From NCBI RefSeq assembly GCF_900111115.1, contig NZ_FOGD01000004.1, positions 124,001 through 188,000 of the forward strand: DNA of 64,000 nucleotides, read 5' to 3'. Positions 53,918 to 60,954 of the stretch are shown here, piece after piece; the stretch's first letter is position 1, and the number at the start of each line of letters is the position of its first letter. The notes under the pieces were generated by a model, which was given only the letters and a program-made list of their open reading frames with translations, was not told where the DNA came from and made no database searches. This DNA is from Giesbergeria anulus. GTDB lineage: Bacteria > Pseudomonadota > Gammaproteobacteria > Burkholderiales > Burkholderiaceae_C. The translations under genes and the position numbers were made by a program.

Positions 53918-54850
53918 ATGACTTCCCCCAAATACCGACTGGTCACCCGCAGCGATTTTGACGGCTTGGTCTGTGCCGTGCTGCTCAATGAGCTGGAAAT
54001 GATTGACGACATCGTGTTTGTCCACCCCAAGGACATGCAAGACGGCAAGATTGAGATCACCAGCCGCGACATCACCACCAACTTGCCCTATGTGGCGGGC
54101 GCGCATTTGGTGTTTGACCACCACGAGTCTGAGACCGTGCGCAACACCGGCGAGCGCGCTAATCACATCATCGAGGCCCATGCCCCCTCCGCCGCACGGG
54201 TGGTGTACAACCACTTTGGCGGCAAGGCGGGCTTTCCGCGCGTGACTGACGAGATGATGCTGGCCGTCGATCAGGCCGACTCGGCGCAATACTCGCGTGA
54301 AGATGTGCTCAATCCGCAAAAGTGGACGCTGCTCAACTACCTGATGGACTCGCGCACTGGGCTGGGGCGCTTTCGGGAGTTCCGCGTTAGCAACTACCAG
54401 CTGATGATGGACTTGATTAAATACTGCCGCAACCACAGCATTGAACAAATTTTGGCCCTGCCCGATGTGCAAGAGCGGGTAGAGCTGTATTTTGACCACG
54501 CCGAAAAAGCCAAAGAGCAAATTTTGCGCTGTGCTACCCAGCACGGCAATTTGGTGGTGCTCGATTTGCGCGGCGAAGAGACCATCTGGGCCGTGAACCG
54601 CTTCATGATTTATGCGCTGTTCCCCACCGCCAACATCTCCATCCATGTGATGTGGGGTTTGCAAAAGCAAAACACGGTGTTGGCCACGGGCAAGTCCATC
54701 CTCGATCGTAGCAGCAAAACCCATGTGGGCAACCTGATGCTCGAATACAACGGCGGCGGCCACAATGCGGCTGGTACTTGCCAAATCAGCAACGACCAAG
54801 CCGATGCGGTGCTGCAAACGCTGATTCAACGCATTAACGCTGACGGCTAA
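53918..54850 (+). CDS. DHH-family phosphoesterase, 310 aa
   Basis: DHH-motif phosphoesterase: LVTRSDFDGLVCAVLL carries the first Asp, HLVFDHHES is the DHH motif, VDQADSAQY the third, and the C-terminal GGGHNAAGTCQI is the DHHA1-like GGGH motif. Family members cleave polyphosphate, nanoRNA or cyclic dinucleotides. AGGAG seven bases upstream fixes ATG 53918. Which substrate it uses is not clear. Confidence 0.88.
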   Translation: MTSPKYRLVTRSDFDGLVCAVLLNELEMIDDIVFVHPKDMQDGKIEITSRDITTNLPYVAGAHLVFDHHESETVRNTGERANHIIEAHAPSAARVVYNHFGGKAGFPRVTDEMMLAVDQADSAQYSREDVLNPQKWTLLNYLMDSRTGLGRFREFRVSNYQLMMDLIKYCRNHSIEQILALPDVQERVELYFDHAEKAKEQILRCATQHGNLVVLDLRGEETIWAVNRFMIYALFPTANISIHVMWGLQKQNTVLATGKSILDRSSKTHVGNLMLEYNGGGHNAAGTCQISNDQADAVLQTLIQRINADG

Positions 54851-54900
54851 AGACGTTGGTGGTGGCCCGATGAATATCGGGCCTCTACTGTGCAAATCCC

Positions 54901-54934
54901 ATAGGTCGGGTTAGCCCAGCAGGTGTAACCCGAC
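54901..54934 (+). repeat. Dispersed REP-like repeat, copy 2
   Basis: ATAGGTCGGGTTAG through TAACCCGAC. GTCGGGTTA (54905-54913) and TAACCCGAC (54926-54934) are perfect nine-base arms. It shares 27 of 34 positions with the copy at 13941-13974. It marks the left edge of the AT-rich island. Confidence 0.6.
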
Positions 54935-55002
54935 GATTAAAAAAGCGCGGGCTGATGGTGTTGGGTTGCGCTAACCTGAGCTGGAGCTGTCGTTTAATCT
55001 TA

Positions 55003-55855
55003 GTTAGATTTTGGGAGTTTTCGTGGAGAAGTCTTGGAAAGAAGCGATTAAGCGAATTTTGAAGGAGTCTGGTTCACCTTTGCACTACACAGAAATATCG
55101 GAGCAGATTCTTTCTCGTGGCTACTACGAAACTGACGGAGCAACGCCAGCTGCAACAGTAAATGCTCAGATTGCATCATCCATCAAACATGATGGAAACA
55201 AGTCTCCGTTCATACGTGTCGCCAAAGGTATATTCGCATTAAAAGATTCTTTTTCTATATCGCCTACTCTAATCCCAACCTCGGATAAGCAGTTGGAAGC
55301 AATCATCGACCCTGAAATTGAGGCATCAGATTCTATTATCCGTTCCTTCGGAATGTATTGGCAAAGAGATCTTGTTGTATGGCGCAACGACCCCAAGCTC
55401 TACGGAAAGCAGCAGGCAGCATCAAAGTCAATTGACTTTGGGAAACAAAAAGGCATCTATATTCTTTATGATCATCACACGGTGGTCTATGTTGGCCGCT
55501 CTGTTGATCGCCCGATTGGAAAGCGTCTTTTTGAACACACCGCTGATCGTCTCGGTAGTCGATGGAACCGATTCTCTTGGTTTGGTTTACTTGAAGCAAC
55601 GGATAACGGAGAACTACAAGAAACCCCGTTCAATAATTCACTTTCAACTATTATTGCCACACTAGAAGCTCTGCTTATTGAAGCACTTGAGCCGCCGCAG
55701 AATAGAAAACGTGGCGATGATTTCTCAGCTATTGAATACATTCAATCCATTGATCCAGAGTTACGGGAGCGAGAAATTCAAAACACGCTCCGATCTATCG
55801 AGCAAAAAAATGCGAGGCGGTTCGTGAAAAAATCTAACAAGATGCTCAAGCGGAC
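55003..55855 (+). mobile_element. Integron-cassette-like unit around the GIY-YIG nuclease gene
   Basis: GTTAGATTTT (55003-55012) just before the gene and AAAATCTAAC (55829-55838) near its end are perfect inverted ten-mers. GTTAGAT fits the integron core GTTRRRY and ATCTAAC fits its partner RYYYAAC. The latter is followed by AAGATGCTCAAGCGGAC, like the left half of attC sites. A complementary right half of attC is not convincing and no integrase is in the window, so this is a degraded cassette at best. Confidence 0.4.
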
Positions 55856-55880
55856 AGATTTCAGTTGCCGCCTACCTTAG
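55023..55880 (+). CDS. HARE-HTH plus GIY-YIG nuclease-like protein, 285 aa
   Basis: Residues 1-75 (SWKEAIKRILKESG; HYTEISEQILSRGYY; FIRVAKGIFALKD) match a HARE-HTH winged-helix domain, a module linked to restriction and modified-DNA recognition. Residues 143-230 are a GIY-YIG nuclease: GIYILY, VVYVGRS with the Arg, EHTADRLGSRWNRF, the catalytic Glu in ALLIEALEPPQNR. Strongly AT-rich compared with neighbours, so transferred. GTG at 55023 is preferred (GGGAG five bases upstream) over TTG 55011. No methylase adjoins it. Defence or repair role is inferred. Confidence 0.8.
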   Translation: MEKSWKEAIKRILKESGSPLHYTEISEQILSRGYYETDGATPAATVNAQIASSIKHDGNKSPFIRVAKGIFALKDSFSISPTLIPTSDKQLEAIIDPEIEASDSIIRSFGMYWQRDLVVWRNDPKLYGKQQAASKSIDFGKQKGIYILYDHHTVVYVGRSVDRPIGKRLFEHTADRLGSRWNRFSWFGLLEATDNGELQETPFNNSLSTIIATLEALLIEALEPPQNRKRGDDFSAIEYIQSIDPELREREIQNTLRSIEQKNARRFVKKSNKMLKRTDFSCRLP

Positions 55881-55904
55881 TTTGTAAAACCTTCAGAGTA
55901 AATA

Positions 55905-56210
55905 ATGGTTACTTGCTATCTACGTTACATCATTGATCCGTTTAAACTCAAAGAATTTGAGAGTTACGGAAAAGTATGGATTCCTCTGGTTGAGAAGTTT
56001 GGTGGCAAACACCACGGCTACTTTTTGCCATCAGAGGGGGCAAACAATGTTGCCTTGGCAATGTTCACGTTTCCCAGCTTGGCACTGTACGAGGAGTACA
56101 GAACCAAATCGCTCCAAGACCCAGAGTGTTTAGCTGCGTTCAAATATGCCGAGGAAACACGCTGCATCATCAGCTATGAACGCAGTTTTTTTAGGCCTGT
56201 ATTCGAATGA
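55905..56210 (+). CDS. NIPSNAP-family protein, 101 aa
   Basis: A dimeric alpha-beta barrel fold protein: CYLRYIIDPFKLKEFESYGK, WIPLVEKFGGKHHGYFLP and SLALYEEYRTK match bacterial NIPSNAP proteins. Full length for the family, whose role is mostly unknown. It starts 24 bases after the nuclease gene and shares its low GC. Gene adjacency alone does not prove a functional link. Confidence 0.85.
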   Translation: MVTCYLRYIIDPFKLKEFESYGKVWIPLVEKFGGKHHGYFLPSEGANNVALAMFTFPSLALYEEYRTKSLQDPECLAAFKYAEETRCIISYERSFFRPVFE

Positions 56211-56242
56211 AAAGGGTTCAACTGGGGCTTGAAACGCTAGCA

Positions 56243-56259
56243 GCCTGAAAAAATCAGGC
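56243..56259. terminator. Hairpin between convergent NIPSNAP and recG genes
   Basis: GCCTGA-AAAAA-TCAGGC, six pairs, midway between the two stops. No T tract follows on either strand, so it is a weak candidate for a shared terminator. Confidence 0.35.
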
Positions 56260-56274
56260 GGGCTGGGTCAAAAT

Positions 56275-58392
56275 TTAAGCCTTCAAAAACTCGGCTTTGC
56301 CGCCCAACCAACGCGCAATGTGGCGTTGCGCCAGTTCGGGGTGCTGTGCCAGCATCTGTGGTGCCAGCGCCTTGGCCCAATCTAGCAGCAGGCCATCGGT
56401 GTTCAAGTCGGCAAAGCGCAGCATGGCGTCGCCCGATTGGCGCGCACCCAGAAACTCGCCGGGGCCACGGATTTCTAGGTCACGGCGGGCAATCTCAAAA
56501 CCATCGTTGGTCTCAACCATCGCCTGCAAACGCTCGCGGGCTACTTCGCCCACACGGCCATTGTCACCGGTGGAGTAGAGCAACACACACGCGGATGCCA
56601 CCGCCCCCCGGCCCACGCGGCCACGCAACTGGTGCAACTGGCTCAGGCCAAAGCGCTCGGCGTGCTCAATCACCATCAGGCTGGCATTGGGCACATCCAC
56701 GCCCACTTCGATCACCGTGGTGCTCACCAGCACGCCCAACTGACCGGCGCTAAACGCCGCCATCACCGCTTTTTTCTCGGCGCTGGGCATCCGCGAATGC
56801 AGCAACCCGATGGCGACCCCCGGCAAGGCCGCCGATAAATCGGCGTGGGTGGCCGTGGCGTTGGACAGGTCAAGCGCTTCGCTTTCTTCAATCAGCGGGC
56901 AGACCCAGTAGGCTTGGCGGCCAGCGGCCATTTGTGCCCCCAAGCGGGCGATGAGCTCATCGCGGCGGCTGTCGCTGATGGTTTTGGTAACGATGGGGGT
57001 GCGCCCCGGTGGCAGCTCGTCAATCACCGAGACATCCAAATCGGCGTAGTAGCTCATGGCCAAGGTGCGCGGGATGGGTGTGGCTGTCATCATCAGCAAG
57101 TGCGGCTCCATGCCGTGGGCCGCCAGCTTTTGCCGCAGCGCCAAGCGTTGGGCCACGCCAAAGCGGTGCTGCTCGTCAATCAAGGCCAGCGCCAGATTTT
57201 TGAAATGCACCTGCTGCTGAATGACGGCATGGGTGCCGACCACCAGTGCTGCCTCGCCGCTCTCAATGCGCGCCAGCATGGCGGCGCGCTCTTTTTTCTT
57301 TTGCCCACCCACCAGCCATGCTACCGATTGGCCCCGTGCCGCCAGCAGCGGCTCCAGCCAACTAATCAGTTTGGCAAAGTGCTGCTCGGCCAAAATCTCG
57401 GTAGGGGCCATCAGTGCGCATTGCCAGCCTGCCTCTATTGCCAAGGTAGCCGCCAAAGCAGCCACTACTGTTTTGCCTGAACCGACATCGCCTTGCAACA
57501 GCCGGTGCATGGGCACGGGGCGGGCCAGATCGTGGGCAATTTCTGTACCCACACGGCGTTGGGCGGTGGTCAGGGCAAAGGGCAACACAGCCAGCAGTTG
57601 CTCAGGCAAGGGCAAGCCTGCAGGCCCAGCCACGCGGGCCTGCAACACCGGGGCGCGCAACTGTGCCCGCTCCTGCCGCGACTGCGCTTGCGAGAGTTGT
57701 TGCGCTAGCAGCTCTTCGGCTTTCAGGCGTTGCCATGCCGGATGGCTTTGGTCTTCTAGCGTCGCCAGCGCCACATCAGGCGGGGGGTGGTGCAAAAACA
57801 TCAGCGCTTGGCGCAAAGTCCACAGCTGCCCACTGCCCAACGGGTCATGCCGTTGTAAGGGCGGCGGTGGTGCCCCTGGCGGCAGGGTTTCGGACAAATC
57901 CACACGCCCCAGCGCAGTCACAATCGCCCGGCGCAGATACGGCTGTGGCAGCCCAGCAGTGGCTGGATAAATCGGTGTCAGGGCCGCAGGCAGTTCGCCC
58001 TCAGCCAAACGAAAGGCCGGATGCAACATCTGCCGCCCCCAAAATCCCCCCTTGACTTCGCCCCGGATGCGCAGGCGCGCCCCCACCGCCATTGTTTTTT
58101 GCTGCGATGGATAAAAGCTAAAAAAGCGCAATTCACAAGTGCCGGTGCCATCATCGACTAGTATGCGCAATTGGCGGCGCGGGTGCAGCACGATCTCCGA
58201 AGCGGTCACGGTGGCCTCAATTTGCACCATTTGGCCGTCGCGTGCGTTGCGCAGGGGGATGATGCGCGTCTCGTCTTCGTAGCGCAGCGGCAAATGCAGC
58301 GCAAGGTCAATGGCGCGCACCAGCCCCAGTTTGCGCAGGGCTTTTTGTGGGCCGCTCAGGGCCGCAGGTACAGAGGAGGAGGGTGCAGGCAT
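56275..58392 (-). CDS. recG: ATP-dependent DNA helicase RecG, 705 aa
   Basis: Remodels stalled forks and Holliday junctions. Wedge (OB) domain near residues 50-150, then SF2 helicase motifs: I LLQGDVGSGKTVVAALAA, II LIDEQHRFG, III MTATPIPRTLA, and late LLHSRMPSAEKKAVM and HQLRGRVGRGAVAS. Normal GC and full length, unlike the AT-rich islands on both sides. Confidence 0.95.
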   Translation of the reverse strand: MPAPSSSVPAALSGPQKALRKLGLVRAIDLALHLPLRYEDETRIIPLRNARDGQMVQIEATVTASEIVLHPRRQLRILVDDGTGTCELRFFSFYPSQQKTMAVGARLRIRGEVKGGFWGRQMLHPAFRLAEGELPAALTPIYPATAGLPQPYLRRAIVTALGRVDLSETLPPGAPPPPLQRHDPLGSGQLWTLRQALMFLHHPPPDVALATLEDQSHPAWQRLKAEELLAQQLSQAQSRQERAQLRAPVLQARVAGPAGLPLPEQLLAVLPFALTTAQRRVGTEIAHDLARPVPMHRLLQGDVGSGKTVVAALAATLAIEAGWQCALMAPTEILAEQHFAKLISWLEPLLAARGQSVAWLVGGQKKKERAAMLARIESGEAALVVGTHAVIQQQVHFKNLALALIDEQHRFGVAQRLALRQKLAAHGMEPHLLMMTATPIPRTLAMSYYADLDVSVIDELPPGRTPIVTKTISDSRRDELIARLGAQMAAGRQAYWVCPLIEESEALDLSNATATHADLSAALPGVAIGLLHSRMPSAEKKAVMAAFSAGQLGVLVSTTVIEVGVDVPNASLMVIEHAERFGLSQLHQLRGRVGRGAVASACVLLYSTGDNGRVGEVARERLQAMVETNDGFEIARRDLEIRGPGEFLGARQSGDAMLRFADLNTDGLLLDWAKALAPQMLAQHPELAQRHIARWLGGKAEFLKA

Positions 58393-58594
58393 GGGTAGAT
58401 TTTGACCGATGACAAGGTTGCAGTGCGTCGGTCAGCGCTGACACACCATTGACACATAGCGGCCCCTAAAATCGTACAGGCCCAGCCTGCACTATCAAGC
58501 GTCTATTCCTTGGCAAGCATGCACAGGTATGCTGCACTCACCAAAGTCAATAGATTGATTTTTAAGAAACTTGCTCTTCTCTAGATCAAAGTTT

Positions 58595-58647
58595 TTGCAA
58601 TCATCTCATTAGCAGTTTATAGAATAACATCCTTCATCATAAACTGC
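58595..58647 (+). promoter_or_regulatory. Promoter and start-codon hairpin of the CorA-like gene
   Basis: TTGCAA (58595-58600) and TATAGA (58618-58623) are 17 bases apart. A perfect nine-base inverted repeat, GCAGTTTAT (58612-58620) and ATAAACTGC (58639-58647), covers the -10 and ends one base before the ATG. As RNA it would mask the start region if transcription began upstream; as DNA it could be an operator. No good SD is visible. Confidence 0.5.
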
Positions 58648-58648
58648 C

Positions 58649-59968
58649 ATGCATCTTCAAAAGGTTCGAGACATCTTAGGTCGACAAAAAATGATTGAAG
58701 ACATGATCCGCGTCCAAACGATGCCTCGGCAAGAGATTGTAGAAACCTTAGTGCAGCGCCAACATCTGGCAGAACTCAAAAGTTTGCTCGAACCCTTGCC
58801 AGCAGAAGAAATTGCTACGATTTTGGAGGCCTTAGATAAAGAATCTGCCCAGATAGTTTGGTCACAAATCCCTGAAGAATTGGCTAACAATATTCTCTGG
58901 GAAGTGTCCGATAGCTGCCGTGAACAACTGGTGGGTGAGCGAGAGCCCAGTTTTGACGAAAGCCAAATTTGTGCGTTTGAGTTGGTAGATGGAAAACTGC
59001 TACAAATTGCTGTTTCAAGCAGAAAAGACCTTGAGGGCAAGAAGCCGATCTGGATTGATCTGATTAACGTCACCAAAGCAGAGCGCAATTTTGTGGGACA
59101 ACATTTTGGGCTTAGTCTGCCAGACCCTGGTGATGTAACAGACCTTGAGGTTAGTTCACGCTTTCACGTGGAGTTTTCCGGTGATATTCACCTACATTCT
59201 AATTTTTTGTTAGATCGCGCTGGAAGCTCACGCAGTATTCCTGTTGCTTTCGTTTTGCATAATGGGGTTTTATTTACACTCAGAAATGAAGAACTGCCCG
59301 TTTTTCGCTTGCAACGACTGCGCGCCCATGCCCAGCCGGGATATGTTTCAGATGCCTTTGATATCATAATAGATTTATATGGCGCTGATGTTGAATATTC
59401 TGCAGATTCTCTTGAAGATATTTATGCAACCTTGGGTAAAGTTGGGCATCAGGTTTTGAGTGAAGCTATCACTGATAAGGAGGCTGCTGCTATCTTAGGT
59501 GAAATTGCAGAACAAGAAGACCTGAACGGAAGAATTCGTGGCAACATTCTTGATACACAGCGCGCTATCAACTTCTTGATGCGTAGTCGTGTGCTTTCTA
59601 ATGAGCAGTTTGAAGAATCAAAACAGATTCTGCGCAACATTGAATCCTTGAATAGCCACACTTCTTTTCTTTTTGATAAGATAAACTTTCTGATGGATGC
59701 TACGATTGGTTTTATTAATATCAATCAGAACAGAAGAATTAATAAATTGACAGTATTAAGCGTAGTATTTATGCCTATCAATATTTTGGCAGGCATGGGG
59801 GGTATGTCAGAATTTTCTATGATGACTCAAGGTATTCCTTGGCCCATCGCCTACAGCACTTTTTTGGCAGTTTCTTGTTTGATGGGTGGCATAACCTTCT
59901 TGGGACTGAAGTATTTCGAAAACAAAGAAAAACAAAGCGCAAAATTAGTCCCCATCCGAAACCGATAA
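58649..59968 (+). CDS. CorA-like divalent metal transporter with MgtE N-domain, 439 aa
   Basis: Residues about 20-110 resemble the MgtE N (superhelical) sensor domain (EIVETLVQRQHLAELKSLLE; EEIATILEAL). The rest is CorA-like, with the long helix ending in two membrane spans (about 367-385 and 398-420). The CorA signature GMN is replaced by GMG in INILAGMGGMSEFSMM, a variant found in a CorA subgroup; selectivity may differ from Mg2+. AT-rich, consistent with transfer. Confidence 0.82.
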   Translation: MHLQKVRDILGRQKMIEDMIRVQTMPRQEIVETLVQRQHLAELKSLLEPLPAEEIATILEALDKESAQIVWSQIPEELANNILWEVSDSCREQLVGEREPSFDESQICAFELVDGKLLQIAVSSRKDLEGKKPIWIDLINVTKAERNFVGQHFGLSLPDPGDVTDLEVSSRFHVEFSGDIHLHSNFLLDRAGSSRSIPVAFVLHNGVLFTLRNEELPVFRLQRLRAHAQPGYVSDAFDIIIDLYGADVEYSADSLEDIYATLGKVGHQVLSEAITDKEAAAILGEIAEQEDLNGRIRGNILDTQRAINFLMRSRVLSNEQFEESKQILRNIESLNSHTSFLFDKINFLMDATIGFININQNRRINKLTVLSVVFMPINILAGMGGMSEFSMMTQGIPWPIAYSTFLAVSCLMGGITFLGLKYFENKEKQSAKLVPIRNR

Positions 59969-59993
59969 TAAAATAAGTAACAAGGTGCGAATA

Positions 59994-60012
59994 CTAAAAA
60001 ATTATTTTTTAG
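59994..60012 (+). terminator. AT hairpin after the CorA-like gene
   Basis: CTAAAAAA-TTA-TTTTTTAG, eight A-T/G-C pairs. Weakly stable; possible terminator 26 bases after the stop. Confidence 0.35.
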
Positions 60013-60035
60013 CTTGGGCCAGCACAGCATGGCTG
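60012..60035 (-). pseudogene. 24-base fragment matching aas
   Basis: The 24 bases here equal those at 61154-61177 inside aas except for one base. On the minus strand they would encode SHAVLAQA as in aas. Too short to be a gene; a trace of duplication or rearrangement. Confidence 0.4.
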
Positions 60036-60054
60036 GCTGACTGCCACAATGACC

Positions 60055-60597
60055 TCAATGAATGATAAACACCTTCTTAATCATCTGTTCTGTATAGGGC
60101 TCATCCCGACTCTTGCGGATTCCGACATAGATAATCGCTCCTTTTTCTTTAACGAACGGCGAATAGTTCACTTGTCGGGTGATGGACTTCGTCTCGATAC
60201 CCACCATGCGTCGAAACGATGGTACAGGCATACCATCACTTTCAGCCGTTATTAAAAATGGTCTCCAAAGTTCAGTATCGTTGCGCTGATTTCCTGATCC
60301 GTCGTAGTGATAGAACTGCTCTCCAACTTGCACCACCACATCCATCTCGTCAAGGACTGTCGGATCCTCGCCTTCGTCCAAGGTCGCCGTCACGTATAGA
60401 GTTTTGTCCGGTGTAGCCAAGCACGATCCCAGAGGAGCACTTCTTAAAAATGGATTTCTGCTATCGCAGGAGATGATCTTTTTTGAAACGTCTTCTGCGG
60501 AAATAGTAACAGCATACGCATGGCTGCTGGCTAATCCGATTCCTAACGCCATTGTTGCCCCAACGATTGCGGCGGCAAAACGATTATTTGAGCTCAT
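60055..60597 (-). CDS. Secreted hypothetical protein, 180 aa
   Basis: Clear signal peptide (FAAAIVGATMALGIGLASSHAYA). The mature part is about 155 residues, with a cysteine pair (SCDSRNPF and SCLATPDK) that could form a disulfide, and no recognised domain. Beta-rich predicted composition (LYVTATLDEGEDP; VVVQVGEQFYHYDG). AT-richer than the core genome. Transcribed toward the CorA-like gene. No function can be assigned. Confidence 0.65.
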   Translation of the reverse strand: MSSNNRFAAAIVGATMALGIGLASSHAYAVTISAEDVSKKIISCDSRNPFLRSAPLGSCLATPDKTLYVTATLDEGEDPTVLDEMDVVVQVGEQFYHYDGSGNQRNDTELWRPFLITAESDGMPVPSFRRMVGIETKSITRQVNYSPFVKEKGAIIYVGIRKSRDEPYTEQMIKKVFIIH

Positions 60598-60954
60598 CGA
60601 TATCTCCTTTTCATTGAAAAATCAAGTGGATGGGCTGCAAAATTATTCATTCCAGTGACAAAGCCACTCATCCACCCCCCATGTGCTGGTAGCAAAATCA
60701 ATAATAACAGCAAAAATTAGCTGTGAATTAATTTAATAATCGATGAGTTACGTAACTCATGTAACGATATGCTTCTAACAATGAAGCTAATCGTCACTAT
60801 TCTTTGCTTACCATATGGAGATAAAATTACCGCCAAATGATGGAGAACAGCTCAGTTGCATAGGCGTCGGCGAACTACCCGTTTACCTTGATAGTTGACA
60901 CTGATGACAAAAATACCGTTTGCAACCTCGCACCGCATGTTGGCATCAATGTGA
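60598..60954. other. AT-rich intergenic region with an 18-base palindrome
   Basis: No gene supported. A perfect palindrome, ATGAGTTAC-GTAACTCAT, lies at 60743-60760, 146 bases upstream of the secreted protein. An open minus-strand frame near 60852-60955 (VANGIFVISVNYQGKR) has no recognised homology and is not called. Confidence 0.5.

Noticed and set aside
54954-54980. Third copy of the dispersed REP-like repeat (GGTT-GCGCT-AACC)
   Set aside because: Only a four-base stem and little similarity outside it.
55011-55022. TTG start for the GIY-YIG gene
   Set aside because: No ribosome-binding site precedes it; GTG at 55023 has GGGAG at the right distance.
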